From NCBI GenBank assembly GCA_946887065.1, contig CAMPKL010000001.1, positions 1 through 45,650 of the forward strand: a stretch of 45,650 bases of DNA, in the 5' to 3' direction. How positions within the stretch are numbered: position 1 is the first letter of the stretch; every line of letters begins with the position of its first letter. Shown one piece after another: positions 1-8,782 of this stretch. The notes beneath the pieces were generated by a model. That model saw only the letters and a list, made by a program, of their open reading frames with translations, ran no database searches and was not told where the DNA came from. A program made the translations under genes and the position numbers. The DNA comes from an uncultured Bryobacterales bacterium. GTDB taxonomy: Bacteria; Acidobacteriota; Terriglobia; Bryobacterales; UBA6623.

Positions 1-29
1 GTGACGATCTCAGCATCGGGGACGGTGAC

Positions 30-449
30 ATGAAGATTCTCGAAAAGTTCACCGAGAACGGCGTGTTGGATGAGACGGCCTCGCATGTCGTGTCGGAGTT
101 CGTTCGCTGTGCGCCCTGGATCAAAGCGGCATTGAAGCACGCCGGGGGAACGCACAACTTAGAGGACATTCTGGACGGGATTCTCCACCGGGAGTATCAG
201 TTTTGGCCTGCGGTGGAATCGGTGGTGATTACCGAACTGGTGATCTACCCACGCAAGAAGGTGCTGAATCTGTTCCTTGCCGGGGGGAACTACGAAGAGT
301 TGCGAACGATGCTCCCCGATCTTGAGCAGTTCGGGAAGTTGGAAGGTTGCTCGACGGTGACGTTGACCGGGAGAAAGGGCTGGTTACGTTCATTCCTGCC
401 TAAGGAAGGCTACGAGGGCCATTGGGCTGTGATGACGAAGGAGTTGTAA
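30..449 (+). CDS. small conserved tail-region protein
   Basis: A 139-residue protein of unknown function. Its C-terminal third has a GRKGWLR stretch followed by a Gly-Tyr and a final MTKEL. I recall this pattern from short proteins beside tail and ejection genes in podovirus-like phages, sometimes loosely compared with T7 gp13 or GNAT folds. No catalytic residues can be assigned. The ATG is chosen because, if the window closes as a circle, the same frame meets a TGA ten codons upstream. The stop overlaps the next start (TAATG), so it sits in one operon with the ejection genes. It is probably a minor structural or assembly protein. Confidence 0.75.
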   Translation: MKILEKFTENGVLDETASHVVSEFVRCAPWIKAALKHAGGTHNLEDILDGILHREYQFWPAVESVVITELVIYPRKKVLNLFLAGGNYEELRTMLPDLEQFGKLEGCSTVTLTGRKGWLRSFLPKEGYEGHWAVMTKEL

Positions 450-1849
450 TGGGCAAGAGTCAAAAAACCACCTCGACGCAATCGAACACGCAAAAGACCA
501 GCGTTGACCCGGCCTACCAGCAAGCGGCGAACGACGTTTACGGCCAAGCCCAGCAAGTCGCGCAAGGCTACCAACCGGTGGCCATGCCGAATATGCCGGG
601 GCTGACTCCCGATCAGGTCGCCGCGCAAGATCAAATTCGCGCCCTACAGGGCCAGTCCACATTGGGCGGGCTGAAAGACCAATACGGGCAGTATCAGAAC
701 TACCAACCATTGCAAGTCTCATCGGGGAACGTCTCGGCTCTGGGGTTCAAAGCGCCGAACGTATCGGCTGGCATAGCTGAAGCCTCACTCGCGAATCGCG
801 GGGATATTCGGGACATCTCAAACCAGAACGTAACGGCAGCGCAGTTCTCAAGAGAAGACCTCGAAAGGATTCTCTCGGGAATGGACCCCTCGTACACGAA
901 CGCGGTCAGAGATACGACCCTTCAGGACATCAACCGCTCAAGACAGCTTGCACAGGTGCCGAACGCGGACGCCGCGGCTGTGAATGGGGCGTTCGGGGGA
1001 TCGAGGCACGGAATCTTAGAGGCTGAGACGAACAGAGCCTATGGAGACATCGCGGCGCGAACGTCAGCGGATCTCAACCTCAACTACTACAACACCGCTC
1101 TAGGCCAACTCCAAGCGGATCTTGGGAGACGGCAAGAAGCGGGAATCTTCAACTCGGACGCTGCTTTAAGGGCGGCGGCCGCAAATCAGGGAGTGGATGC
1201 GAATGTCGCTCTACAGAACTCGCAATTGGGAACGCAAACTTCTATCGCGAACGCCGGGAACAAAACCCAGGCGAGCATCGCACAGGGCGGGTTTGCGACT
1301 CAAGCGGGACTGGCTGCGGCGGATAACGCACTCCGAGCGCAGATCGCGAATCAGAACGCGGGGCTCACGGCGGGCTTGGCGAATCAGCAAGCGGGCTTCC
1401 AAACTGCAAACCTCGGGCTAGCGGCAACGGATCGGCAATTCGACATCAACAACACCGAACGATCCAGGCAGCTGCAGGACATCGAACTGCTCAACTCCAT
1501 CGGCAATCAAAACTACAACATCGCTCTGGGGCAGAACGACATCGACTTCCAGAACGCGATGGCGCAGCAGCAAGCGCCGGTGGATCAACTGAGGATTTTG
1601 CAGAGCGGGCTCGCGGGCCTGCCGCAGAACCCGACGACCCAAAGCAACGGGACAAGCACGCAAAAGACCTCGACGGGCGGGCTGGGCACGTACCTCGGTG
1701 GAGCGTTGCAACTCGGATCAATGTTTATCCCCGGCGCGGGGCCAGCGGTAAGCGCCGGTATCGGGGGCCTGAGGCAGGCGGCCACCCCGCAGGCCAGGTC
1801 TTACCTCGACAACCCGTTCGCGCAACTCAGCGGCAGCTATGGAGGCTAA
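449..1849 (+). CDS. DNA-ejection / internal virion protein, first of three
   Basis: A 466-residue, Gln/Ala/Asn-rich protein without membrane segments until a short Gly-rich hydrophobic patch near residues 415-445. The middle carries DINRSRQLA and GAFGGSRHGILEAETNRA, a pattern I recall from the first long protein after the tail-hub genes in P22-like and SU10-like podoviruses. Long Ala/Gln/Asn stretches suggest an extended helical protein stored in the virion. AAGGAG at 438-443 lies five bases before the ATG at 449, which decides this start over upstream in-frame codons. P22 gp7/gp20/gp16 form a trans-envelope conduit for DNA; that role is inferred here from gene order and composition. Confidence 0.75.
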   Translation: MGKSQKTTSTQSNTQKTSVDPAYQQAANDVYGQAQQVAQGYQPVAMPNMPGLTPDQVAAQDQIRALQGQSTLGGLKDQYGQYQNYQPLQVSSGNVSALGFKAPNVSAGIAEASLANRGDIRDISNQNVTAAQFSREDLERILSGMDPSYTNAVRDTTLQDINRSRQLAQVPNADAAAVNGAFGGSRHGILEAETNRAYGDIAARTSADLNLNYYNTALGQLQADLGRRQEAGIFNSDAALRAAAANQGVDANVALQNSQLGTQTSIANAGNKTQASIAQGGFATQAGLAAADNALRAQIANQNAGLTAGLANQQAGFQTANLGLAATDRQFDINNTERSRQLQDIELLNSIGNQNYNIALGQNDIDFQNAMAQQQAPVDQLRILQSGLAGLPQNPTTQSNGTSTQKTSTGGLGTYLGGALQLGSMFIPGAGPAVSAGIGGLRQAATPQARSYLDNPFAQLSGSYGG

Positions 1850-1851
1850 TT

Positions 1852-3141
1852 ATGGGAATCCTTTCACCCTTCAAAGCAGCCGGCAGAGGGCTTAACGGCA
1901 TCCTCAACCTCGGCACGCAAAACGCACTGGGAGCGATCGGCGGGGACTTGAACCAAGTGAACCCGCAGGACAGAGCGGCGCTGCGCTCAAACTTCCTCAT
2001 GAGCCTCGGAAGGGGGATTCAGACCGGGGACATCGGCGGCAATATTCAGCAGTTCCAACAAGGACAAGCGGCTCCATTGTTGGACTTCAGAGCGAAGCAA
2101 GCAGAAGCAGCGAAGGTAGCGCAAGAGCAAGAAGCCCTGAAGCAACAGCAGGCCGCACTCCAGCAGCAAAGACAAGCCATTCTCGCGGACCCCAGCCTAG
2201 CGCCGGAAGCGAAGTACCAAGCCCTCGCACAGATCGAAGCGGGGTTAGGGAACTTGGGCGGGGCAAAGCAAGCGGTGGATATCGCGGGTTCGTTCCAAGC
2301 GGCCAAGCCTGAGATTGTGGACCCGAACAAGCTGGCAACGGTGAAGGGGCCGGACGGCAAAGACGTGGCCGGTTTCTATACGGAAGATGGAGGGTTCATC
2401 GAAGCCAACCGCCAGCCGGTTCCTGGAACGGACATCGAGATCATCACAACCCCAACCGGGGAAATGAGGGCGGTAGACAAAGCCCAACTGAAGAGCGGCG
2501 AAGTGATCGCGGAGGCCGCGGAGAAAGCGCGGCGGCTCACGCTGATGAAGTCGGGAGACAAGAACCTGATCGTTGACTTGGACGCCGGAACTTCCGCCCC
2601 GCTGATTGATTCAGCAACCGGCAAGCCTGTACGCGATCCCGCTCCTGCGGCTGATCCTTACGAGCGGTTTCAGAACACGAGCAACCTACGAAAGGAGTTT
2701 GCTGGCGTCGTCGGCGATGCCGTTGTGGTTGCCCGCCAGTACCGCAAGATCCAGTCGGCGGCATCTGACCCCTCGCCAGCCGGGGATATCGCGATCCTTA
2801 GTTCCTATATGAGGATGATCGACCCTGGATCAACCGTCAGGGAGGGCGAGTTCGCGACAGCAGAAAACGCGGCGGGCGTCCCTGAGAAGATCCGCAACAC
2901 TTGGAACAAGCTGCTCAGCGGTACCCGCTTGGGCGACGCCGGATCTCCGACCCGCGAAGACTTCCTAAGCCAGGCACGCAACCTAGCTGGCAGTATGCGC
3001 GATGAAGTGCAGCGCGATATCGGCCGGTTTAATAGCTACGCCAAGAGGTTCGGCATTGCGCCGGAGGCGGTGACGTTCGACCCGCTGGAAGGGACCTCTG
3101 CGGGCGTATCAGACGACGAGTTCAACAGCCTATTCAAGTAG
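1852..3141 (+). CDS. DNA-ejection / internal virion protein, second of three
   Basis: A 429-residue protein. Residues about 75-125 are a Gln/Ala-rich coiled coil. The C-terminal half has a YRKIQSAA segment, then SYMRMIDPGSTVREGEFATA and a short Asn-Trp-Asn-Lys turn, then a helical tail. The DPGS-V-REGEF motif recurs, as I remember it, in phage internal proteins encoded just upstream of the largest ejection protein. The gene starts two bases after the previous stop and is followed six bases later by the third ejection gene. Role inferred from position and this motif; no enzyme domain is seen. Confidence 0.75.
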   Translation: MGILSPFKAAGRGLNGILNLGTQNALGAIGGDLNQVNPQDRAALRSNFLMSLGRGIQTGDIGGNIQQFQQGQAAPLLDFRAKQAEAAKVAQEQEALKQQQAALQQQRQAILADPSLAPEAKYQALAQIEAGLGNLGGAKQAVDIAGSFQAAKPEIVDPNKLATVKGPDGKDVAGFYTEDGGFIEANRQPVPGTDIEIITTPTGEMRAVDKAQLKSGEVIAEAAEKARRLTLMKSGDKNLIVDLDAGTSAPLIDSATGKPVRDPAPAADPYERFQNTSNLRKEFAGVVGDAVVVARQYRKIQSAASDPSPAGDIAILSSYMRMIDPGSTVREGEFATAENAAGVPEKIRNTWNKLLSGTRLGDAGSPTREDFLSQARNLAGSMRDEVQRDIGRFNSYAKRFGIAPEAVTFDPLEGTSAGVSDDEFNSLFK

Positions 3142-3147
3142 GGCGCT

Positions 3148-4677
3148 ATGGCAGACCTTCAACGCATCAATGCCAACTGGGACCGCTTCAGCGAGGCGCA
3201 AAAGGCGGAACTACGCAACAGACTGACGGCGGAAGAGAAGACGCAACTTGTCGCCATGCGGAAGGGTGCCGCACCCGTCGCTACGCCGCAAGCCGAGCCG
3301 AAGTCTCAGGGCGGCTTCCTCTCCGGCGTCTACGACACGACCATCGGGCCGTTAGTGGAGATGGGCAAGGCCGCGGAAGCCAAAAGGCAAACGACACAAC
3401 AAGAAATAGCGAACACGCCGGGGCTGCTCAACAAGGTCGGAGTAGCGTTCCGAAGCGGAGTGGAGAACCTTCCTCAGGTACAGGCCGCGAAGATGGCCGG
3501 GGGGATTCTCTCAAACTCCGCGAACCAGTTAGGGCAAGCAAGAGACCTTTACCGGCAAGGGGACTACACGGGGGCTGTCGGGAGGGCCGCTGCGGCTGTT
3601 CCGATTGTCGGTCCCCTTGCCGACCAAGTTACGGATACGGCGATCACGGCAGACAACCTACCCAAGGCGGCGGGGCAACTCACGGGCATTCTGGGGTCTG
3701 CGTTCGCGCCGAAGATCGCAACGGCGTCCAAGCCGGTACTTTCCAGGGCTACCGCGCCGGTTGCGAGAGGACTGAGAGCAAGCGGCGAGCGAGCGATGGA
3801 GACGGCTCTGTCCGCGACCACGAAAGGGAACAAGATCCGCACGCAGAACGTCGTTCCGAGGCTGGTAGACGAAAGGTTTACGGCGTCGTCAGCTAAGAAT
3901 GCGGCGGCTCAAGCCAAAGCGCGAGTGCAAGCCGTTGGGCAGCAGATCGACGATGCCTTCAACGCACTGCCGGACGAGGCCGCTGTGCCGCTTCAGCCGA
4001 TTGCGGAAACTTTGGCTAACCGGGCTATCCAGAAAGCGACGGTTCCAGGACCGAACGGCACGCGAATACCGGCGAACCCGCAGGCAGAGAAGATGATTGC
4101 CAACGCGGAGGATCTAGTCCGAAGGCTTGGAGACGCCGGGACCACACTGCCGGACGGCTCGCTCTCTATCTCGGTTCGGGCGCTGAGGCGGTTCAAGCAG
4201 GAGTTCGACGAGATCGGAAAACAGGCGGGGCGGTTCGAAGGCAAAACCCTAGCGGACCAAAGCTCGGCAGCGTCTCAAGCCCTTGCTGGCGACGTGGCGA
4301 GAGACGCCTTGAATACGGCATTCCCTGAAATCGCCGCACTCAACAAGGACTTCTCGTTTTGGAAGAACGTCCAGCAGGTCGCAGCTGACGCGGCACTTCG
4401 CAAAACGGGCCAAACCCACGCGGTAACGAAGGGAATATTCCAAGCCACTGGGGCAGGACTCGGCGCGAACTTCGGCGGGCCTGTCGGGGCAATCGCCGGC
4501 GGCTATGCAGGCGGCAAACTCGCGGAGGGCTTGTACAGTCCGGCGTTCCTGACTCAGCGAGCGGCGAAGCAAGCGGCAATGGCTGACCGTATCGCCAAGT
4601 TCAACCCGGCGCCGTACGGGATTCTAGGCCCTGTTTCCCTAGGGCAGCAGGGCATTCTTTCACAGGGGGATCGGTAG
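3148..4677 (+). CDS. DNA-ejection / internal virion protein, third and largest
   Basis: A 509-residue, Ala-rich protein. Hydrophobic Gly/Ala segments occur near residues 145-165 and 165-185, and a glycine-zipper-like stretch (GLGANFGG, then AIAGGYAGG) lies near residues 430-450. These could insert into the host membrane during ejection, as proposed for P22 gp16 and T7 gp16, but no lytic transglycosylase motif is visible. The region between about 220 and 400 is mostly helical. It closes the three-gene block, and its stop overlaps the GTG start of the following membrane-protein gene (TAGTG). Confidence 0.7.
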   Translation: MADLQRINANWDRFSEAQKAELRNRLTAEEKTQLVAMRKGAAPVATPQAEPKSQGGFLSGVYDTTIGPLVEMGKAAEAKRQTTQQEIANTPGLLNKVGVAFRSGVENLPQVQAAKMAGGILSNSANQLGQARDLYRQGDYTGAVGRAAAAVPIVGPLADQVTDTAITADNLPKAAGQLTGILGSAFAPKIATASKPVLSRATAPVARGLRASGERAMETALSATTKGNKIRTQNVVPRLVDERFTASSAKNAAAQAKARVQAVGQQIDDAFNALPDEAAVPLQPIAETLANRAIQKATVPGPNGTRIPANPQAEKMIANAEDLVRRLGDAGTTLPDGSLSISVRALRRFKQEFDEIGKQAGRFEGKTLADQSSAASQALAGDVARDALNTAFPEIAALNKDFSFWKNVQQVAADAALRKTGQTHAVTKGIFQATGAGLGANFGGPVGAIAGGYAGGKLAEGLYSPAFLTQRAAKQAAMADRIAKFNPAPYGILGPVSLGQQGILSQGDR

Positions 4678-4928
4678 TGCCCGAAATCCATATGTACATC
4701 ACCGCCGTTTTGGCCTTTTTCCTGGCTCTGTTGGGCGGCACCACCGGCTGGCTGTTGCTGACGGTGATATCGAACCAGTCGCGCATCGCGGTGCTTGAAT
4801 CGGCGATCGGCAACGTGGGGGTGCAACTGACGGAAATCAAGGCAGCACTGGCCACGCTCGACGGCAAGATGAACAAAGGCCTCGAAAACATTCACTCGCG
4901 CATCAGCGCCATGCAAGGGAAGCACTAG
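4677..4928 (+). CDS. small membrane / coiled-coil protein, lysis-cassette candidate
   Basis: An 83-residue protein with one N-terminal membrane span (about residues 7-30, rich in Leu, Phe and Gly) followed by a heptad-like helix reaching the C-terminus. An AGGGGGA ribosome site and overlap with the previous stop favour GTG 4677; an in-frame ATG at 4692 is an alternative. The layout recalls small XhlA-like or spanin-like lysis accessories with reversed domain order. The next gene is a holin candidate and the endolysin follows two genes later, so a lysis role is likely but not proven. Confidence 0.65.
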   Translation: MPEIHMYITAVLAFFLALLGGTTGWLLLTVISNQSRIAVLESAIGNVGVQLTEIKAALATLDGKMNKGLENIHSRISAMQGKH

Positions 4929-4941
4929 AGAGGTGATCGTT

Positions 4942-5259
4942 ATGTTTGGATTCGGAAAGAAGAACAAAGCCTCGGTCGAGGTGAAGACCTCCAAGACGGG
5001 CGGACCGATCAAGCGATTGAGGGTGTTGATCGGCGCAGGGGTCATCATCGGGGTGATCCATGCCCTAGAGGCTGGATTCGGCCATGACTTTCTACCGGCT
5101 GAATTGGAGAAGGAAACCGCCGACCTGATTCTCAACGGCGTGGATCTGGTTATCGCGTTTCTCGCCATGCGGGCGATGAAACCGGCAGTCGTGGAAGCTG
5201 CGAACGCGCAAGGCTCAGCCGTGACCGTTGCGAAGCAGGCCGCTGGGGTGAAGGAATGA
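4942..5259 (+). CDS. holin candidate
   Basis: A 105-residue protein with a basic N-terminus and two hydrophobic segments (about residues 27-45 and 65-85) separated by a short acidic helix, a layout common in phage holins. GAGGTGAT at 4929-4936 matches the 16S anti-Shine-Dalgarno end very well and sits correctly for ATG 4942. I therefore choose it over GTG 4933, which lies inside that site. It follows the coiled-coil membrane protein and precedes an unknown gene and the endolysin. Holin is an inference from topology and position; the sequence matches no family I can name. Confidence 0.6.
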   Translation: MFGFGKKNKASVEVKTSKTGGPIKRLRVLIGAGVIIGVIHALEAGFGHDFLPAELEKETADLILNGVDLVIAFLAMRAMKPAVVEAANAQGSAVTVAKQAAGVKE

Positions 5260-5837
5260 AGGTTTACGCCTCCATCACAGGCATCAAGGCAGAAGGCGGC
5301 GGCGGCAAAGAGCCCCGCGTCGTGTGGGCATGGTCGGACGGCGGAACTCCACCAGAGGAAGCGGCCGTGCTGGAAACCGACTCACCCGTCGTGTCGAATT
5401 ACGGATCGGGAGTAGTTGCCGGCCAGTCCCCTACGTTCTTTGGGGTCAACAAAGACCGCCCGGTGAATATCTCGGGGGGCTTGCCGATCTACGGGCCGCG
5501 CGACCCCAATGGTTCACTCGCCATTTGCATTTGGCTTTTGGAGATGGACAAGGACTACCAACTTCTCGGGCAGAAGATCGAGGAAGGGCTGAGGATGTCA
5601 GCGACCCGATCGGCTATCGAGTTCCTAGCTAAGGGAGCGTTCGGGATTGTCGTGCCATTCATCGACTACGTACCGGACATTCTCAAGGCCATCGGCAACC
5701 CGGATCTAAAGTGCCAGGTTTCGCACTTCGGACACTCGCTGAATAACTACGGCATCACCGAAGAGATCGTCGAATGCCCAGGCAAGGGGCTGTCGATGAC
5801 ATTGAAACTGGAGACGTACCCCGATGTCCTTCCGTGA
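5256..5837 (+). CDS. unknown protein in the lysis cassette
   Basis: A 193-residue protein I do not recognise. The N-terminal half is beta-rich with Gly-Gly turns; a moderately hydrophobic segment (AFGIVVPFIDYVPDILKAI) lies near residues 127-146. It has three or four scattered cysteines and no signal peptide. Its start overlaps the holin candidate stop (ATGA), and its end overlaps the endolysin start by 14 bases, so it is translated as part of the lysis unit. It could be a lysis regulator or a structural protein. Confidence 0.65.
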   Translation: MKVYASITGIKAEGGGGKEPRVVWAWSDGGTPPEEAAVLETDSPVVSNYGSGVVAGQSPTFFGVNKDRPVNISGGLPIYGPRDPNGSLAICIWLLEMDKDYQLLGQKIEEGLRMSATRSAIEFLAKGAFGIVVPFIDYVPDILKAIGNPDLKCQVSHFGHSLNNYGITEEIVECPGKGLSMTLKLETYPDVLP

Positions 5838-6327
5838 AGGCGTAGCGCAGGGGCTCAACCCGAAAATCAGAAGCACCGCTTCTGAGATCATGGACCAATT
5901 TCGCAAAGAGTCGAAAGCCGAGTTGCTGATCTACTGCACCTATCGAACACCCGAAGAGCAAGCCGTCCTCTACCGTAGGGGCCGGTCGATCACACAGATT
6001 TTCGCCAAGGCCGCGGAGTTGAAAGAAGAGTTCGGGCGCCCGGACCTTGCGGAAATCCTTCTCAGGACGCAACCGCAAACCGGGCAGATCGTGACCAACG
6101 CAGGACCAGGGCAGTCGGCGCACAACTACGGGGAAGCGTTTGACGCTGTTCCGCTGTTGGGGGGAAAGCCGGTATGGTCGTTGGCCGACCCGCTCTACCT
6201 GCTTTATGGCCGGCTGTCGATCGCGGCAGGGCTGGACTGGGCAGGCAGATGGAAGAGCTTTCGCGAAGGCCCGCACTCACAGACCAAGGGTTTCAACTGG
6301 CGTGAGGCTATTCGCTCTGACCCTTGA
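5824..6327 (+). CDS. endolysin, M15-type zinc peptidase
   Basis: A 167-residue enzyme resembling the M15/VanY and L-alanyl-D-glutamate peptidase endolysins that cut peptidoglycan peptide stems. The zinc-site signature is visible: S98-A-H100, then G103 and D107 (SAHNYGEAFD), with the last His in EGPHSQ at 151 and E148 as the likely catalytic acid. An early Tyr-Arg-Thr-Pro-Glu-Glu-Gln motif near 40-46 is also typical. No signal peptide is present, so release should depend on a holin. The gene ends convergently with the leftward accessory operon; the two coding regions overlap by 20 bases. Confidence 0.88.
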   Translation: MSFREGVAQGLNPKIRSTASEIMDQFRKESKAELLIYCTYRTPEEQAVLYRRGRSITQIFAKAAELKEEFGRPDLAEILLRTQPQTGQIVTNAGPGQSAHNYGEAFDAVPLLGGKPVWSLADPLYLLYGRLSIAAGLDWAGRWKSFREGPHSQTKGFNWREAIRSDP

Positions 6328-6505
6328 GCCCTTCTAGGTCCCCTCTCTTTGCATAATCCGGGGCCTCGCAGTGCCAGACGCCATCCTTGTCGCGCCACGC
6401 TCCTTCGGGCAACGGTTTCGGTTTATGGTACTGGCAATAAATGCCGTGATTCTCCGGGGGATCTCCTACGTAGGCTCCGCAGGCCCAGAAACAAGGCTCT
6501 CCCAT
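6308..6505 (-). CDS. small Cys/His protein, last gene of the leftward operon
   Basis: A 65-residue protein with clustered Cys and His (C5, C9, then IYCQYH and HCEAP), suggesting a single zinc knuckle. It begins directly after the upstream stop. The GIYCQY string also appears in the protein at 26139-26339. Function unknown. Its 3' end overlaps the endolysin gene on the other strand. Confidence 0.6.
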   Translation of the reverse strand: MGEPCFWACGAYVGDPPENHGIYCQYHKPKPLPEGAWRDKDGVWHCEAPDYAKRGDLEGLKGQSE

Positions 6506-7351
6506 TTACTCGGTTCCTCCGTTAAGGATGGTGTCGCAAAGGTCCTCACAGGCATACTGCCAACCGCCATTCGCTTCGGTGATGCCCTTTTCCGCCCACT
6601 CCCGAACCCTCTCCACCTTCGCCTCCAACTCCTCCAACTCCTCCACCCGCGCCCGCAACGCTTCCCGTTCTTCCCCATCAGGATCAGCGGCTATCCGTAG
6701 GCGTTGTTCTAGTTCGGCTACGCGGATCTTAAACTCCTCGGTTTCCGTGGCGTAACTAAGGGCCTCAGCCTCCGCTCGATTGCATATCTCCTCTAGTTCG
6801 GCTACGCGGGCTTCTGCGGTTTCGGCGCGTCGTTGGTAAGACTCCTGGGCCACGCCCATAGCAAAGGCGCTGGCATTGCGGGCTTCGTCTTCTCTCCGCA
6901 ACCTCTCCAACTCGTTGAGCAGGGCGTGAAGTTCGTTGGGGCCAATCTCAATCTTCCCGGAATAGTCGTTATCGAAGATGTACTTAGCCCAAACGTCTTT
7001 GATCTTGGCACGCAACCCCTCCACATCAACCCCTTGGGGTTCGAGGGTCCAGCGGGCGGGTTTGGGTTCCTTCTCCGCTCGGTCCGCTTCGTCGGCCAGC
7101 ACATGCTTCCGCGCCCAGTCCGGTGCTGACAACCAATCTTGACGAGCCTTTCGAGCCAGTTCAATCGTGATCTTCTTGTGCTGCTCGCTTAACCAACCAC
7201 GGGCAAGGTGATTCGTCTCGGGGGTTAGATCGCTTGGGAGGCCGCTTGCCGCTTCGTCGGCTGTCGCTCGGGTCACGGTGCTAGGCGCATTGGGGCAATT
7301 CGTTGAATGCTCCATCCCGTAGTTTCCGCAATACTGGCACGCTACGCTCAT
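6506..7351 (-). CDS. Ead/Ea22-like coiled-coil protein with N-terminal zinc motif
   Basis: A 281-residue protein. It opens with a probable zinc knuckle (CQYCGNYGMEHSTNC, residues 5-19). Then comes a charged region, an ELHALLNELERLRRE segment typical of Ead/Ea22-like phage accessory proteins, and a long Glu/Arg/Ala coiled coil over about residues 155-250. It ends in a short Trp/Cys-containing tail. Such genes lie in phage early accessory regions and are usually non-essential with unknown roles. Its start overlaps the previous stop by four bases. Confidence 0.75.
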   Translation of the reverse strand: MSVACQYCGNYGMEHSTNCPNAPSTVTRATADEAASGLPSDLTPETNHLARGWLSEQHKKITIELARKARQDWLSAPDWARKHVLADEADRAEKEPKPARWTLEPQGVDVEGLRAKIKDVWAKYIFDNDYSGKIEIGPNELHALLNELERLRREDEARNASAFAMGVAQESYQRRAETAEARVAELEEICNRAEAEALSYATETEEFKIRVAELEQRLRIAADPDGEEREALRARVEELEELEAKVERVREWAEKGITEANGGWQYACEDLCDTILNGGTE

Positions 7352-7572
7352 TTGGTTTTCTTCTCCCCTCCCAACGGGTACTTCTTGTCCATAGCACGAG
7401 CCGCGCTGATCGGCCCGCGAATCTTACGACTGCGTAGAATCGTGCCATCGGGAGCCTCTCCAAGCCATTCGTCCGGTGCCCAGTACGCGATTGCTTCGTC
7501 AGTGCGTTTTACGTAATCTTCCTCTTGGACGCAGGTCGAAACCCATCGCCAACCCTCAGGCAACTTACTCAT
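7348..7572 (-). CDS. small LPEGW-type accessory protein
   Basis: A 74-residue protein starting MSKLPEGWRW and ending with an AMDKKYPLGGEKK tail. Both ends are shared with two other proteins here: LPEGW and YPLG in 16808-17062, and AMDYADTHYPMEKK in 16603-16821. This is therefore a paralogue family, possibly a small beta domain with a C-terminal helix. Function unknown. Confidence 0.7.
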   Translation of the reverse strand: MSKLPEGWRWVSTCVQEEDYVKRTDEAIAYWAPDEWLGEAPDGTILRSRKIRGPISAARAMDKKYPLGGEKKTK

Positions 7573-7852
7573 CGGGGGTCTCCGGGGGTAGTAGGGCTAA
7601 TACATCTAACGCTTCTTCAAGGTGCCCCACGCCGCGAAGGTCTGAGCTAGACCAACGAGGAGCCTTTGCGATGCTTCTCTTGACTCTCTCCCGCACCGCC
7701 TCAACCGCTCGGCAGCAGGCTAGGGCGTAAGATAGCGCAGCTTTCATTTCGTCATCTGTAGGTTCAGGATCGGGCTGGAAACTATCATCCTCAAGCGCCT
7801 TGGTAAAGTATTCGAGGATTTCCCGCAACCGCGTCTCGGTTATCTGTTTCAC
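7565..7852 (-). CDS. small helical protein, GTG start
   Basis: A 95-residue, probably helical protein of unknown function. The GTG at 7852 is chosen because it overlaps the upstream TGA (GTGA) and because residues upstream of it are Arg-rich read-through of another gene's frame. The sequence has an acidic loop around residues 20-32 and a later Arg/Lys helix. It shares no motif with its neighbours. Confidence 0.65.
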   Translation of the reverse strand: MKQITETRLREILEYFTKALEDDSFQPDPEPTDDEMKAALSYALACCRAVEAVRERVKRSIAKAPRWSSSDLRGVGHLEEALDVLALLPPETPDE

Positions 7853-8235
7853 TCCGGTTCTCCTTCGGGCCGCGAAACATCGGCTAGGTTCAAGCCAAGC
7901 GAGAGACCTGCGGGCATTTTGAGCAACCAAACGCGGTGCTTCTCGTATAGCCGACGCCGGGCTTCCTTACTGTAGTCGCGCATGTCAACGATGACCCGGA
8001 TTTCAGCGGAGCGGGAATGCCCCACTTCAGCGACGGCGGGGTCCGCGGCGATATCCGCCAACAAAGGCGCAACATCGAAGTCCAACCGCCCATCCCTCTC
8101 TAGGAGTCCCAGGAGTTCGTCAGGCTCCAGCCGGACCCGAAAATCGCGCTGAGGCTCGGCATCGCCGTAGCGCAGTTGAAATCGCCGCTGACGCTCGGCT
8201 AGCGCCTTTAGTTCGTCTCTACGCTTTGGCGTCAT
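7849..8235 (-). CDS. unknown accessory protein
   Basis: A 128-residue protein beginning MTPKRRDELK; longer upstream extensions of the frame are Arg/Pro-rich and look non-coding. A charged N-terminal helix is followed by an alternating hydrophobic stretch near residues 70-95 (AEIRVIVDMRDYS), suggesting a small alpha/beta fold. The C-terminus overlaps the next gene's GTG. Not recognised. Confidence 0.65.
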   Translation of the reverse strand: MTPKRRDELKALAERQRRFQLRYGDAEPQRDFRVRLEPDELLGLLERDGRLDFDVAPLLADIAADPAVAEVGHSRSAEIRVIVDMRDYSKEARRRLYEKHRVWLLKMPAGLSLGLNLADVSRPEGEPE

Positions 8236-8243
8236 GATGGCGC

Positions 8244-8513
8244 TCACTCTCCACCGCCTTGGGGTAACCGCTCGGGGATCACTCTGCCTTGTAATCGGGG
8301 CTGAGTACGCTCCCTGATCTCCTGGATATCGGCTAGGTGCTGGGCGGCCGCTGGTACGTATGCGTTCTTCCCGCTCCCGTGGCAGGCGCTGCAAGCTATT
8401 GAGTTTTCGCCAGCGCACTGGTAGCAGGCGTCTCCGGCGTCTTCACGGAACCTCAATTCGTCTTCCGCGAACGTCGTCATCCTCGCTAGAATGTCGGCTG
8501 TCGTTTCGTCCAT
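8244..8513 (-). CDS. small DnaJ-type zinc-motif protein
   Basis: An 89-residue protein with two close zinc half-sites, CYQCAGEN and CSACHGSG (about residues 30-45), resembling one CxxCxGxG unit of a DnaJ zinc finger. The ATG at 8513 follows the upstream stop by one base, and a purine-rich site (GGGAGA) precedes it. The C-terminal half is an Arg/Gln-rich helix. It may bind nucleic acid or protein; similar mini-proteins recur through this operon. Confidence 0.7.
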   Translation of the reverse strand: MDETTADILARMTTFAEDELRFREDAGDACYQCAGENSIACSACHGSGKNAYVPAAAQHLADIQEIRERTQPRLQGRVIPERLPQGGGE

Positions 8514-8514
8514 G

Positions 8515-8781
8515 TCAGTCTCCCTCGCCTTCGGTCCACTTTTGGTCTGCCCTGCGAGCACCAAGGTGAAACTGCTTTTCCACCGCCACAAGGGCGTCGT
8601 AATAGCCCTCGTCGTAGTCGGACTTGTTCGCTATGCGCGTTAGCCGCGCCATCTCGCGAACCAAGAACCCGAGGATGGTCGTAAGCTGGCTCGACTCTTC
8701 AGTCTCCAGCCGTTTTCGCTCTTCAGGACTCACGTAACCGCTGGGTCCGTAGTAGTGCCGCATGAATCTTTCCTTTCCCAT
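8515..8781 (-). CDS. small helical accessory protein
   Basis: An 88-residue protein with a Tyr/Gly-rich start (MRHYYGPSGY) and then a long Glu/Leu/Arg helix. A second in-frame ATG seven codons in is possible. I do not recognise a family. It lies in a chain of tightly packed genes and is probably made with them. Confidence 0.6.
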   Translation of the reverse strand: MGKERFMRHYYGPSGYVSPEERKRLETEESSQLTTILGFLVREMARLTRIANKSDYDEGYYDALVAVEKQFHLGARRADQKWTEGEGD

Positions 8782-8782
8782 G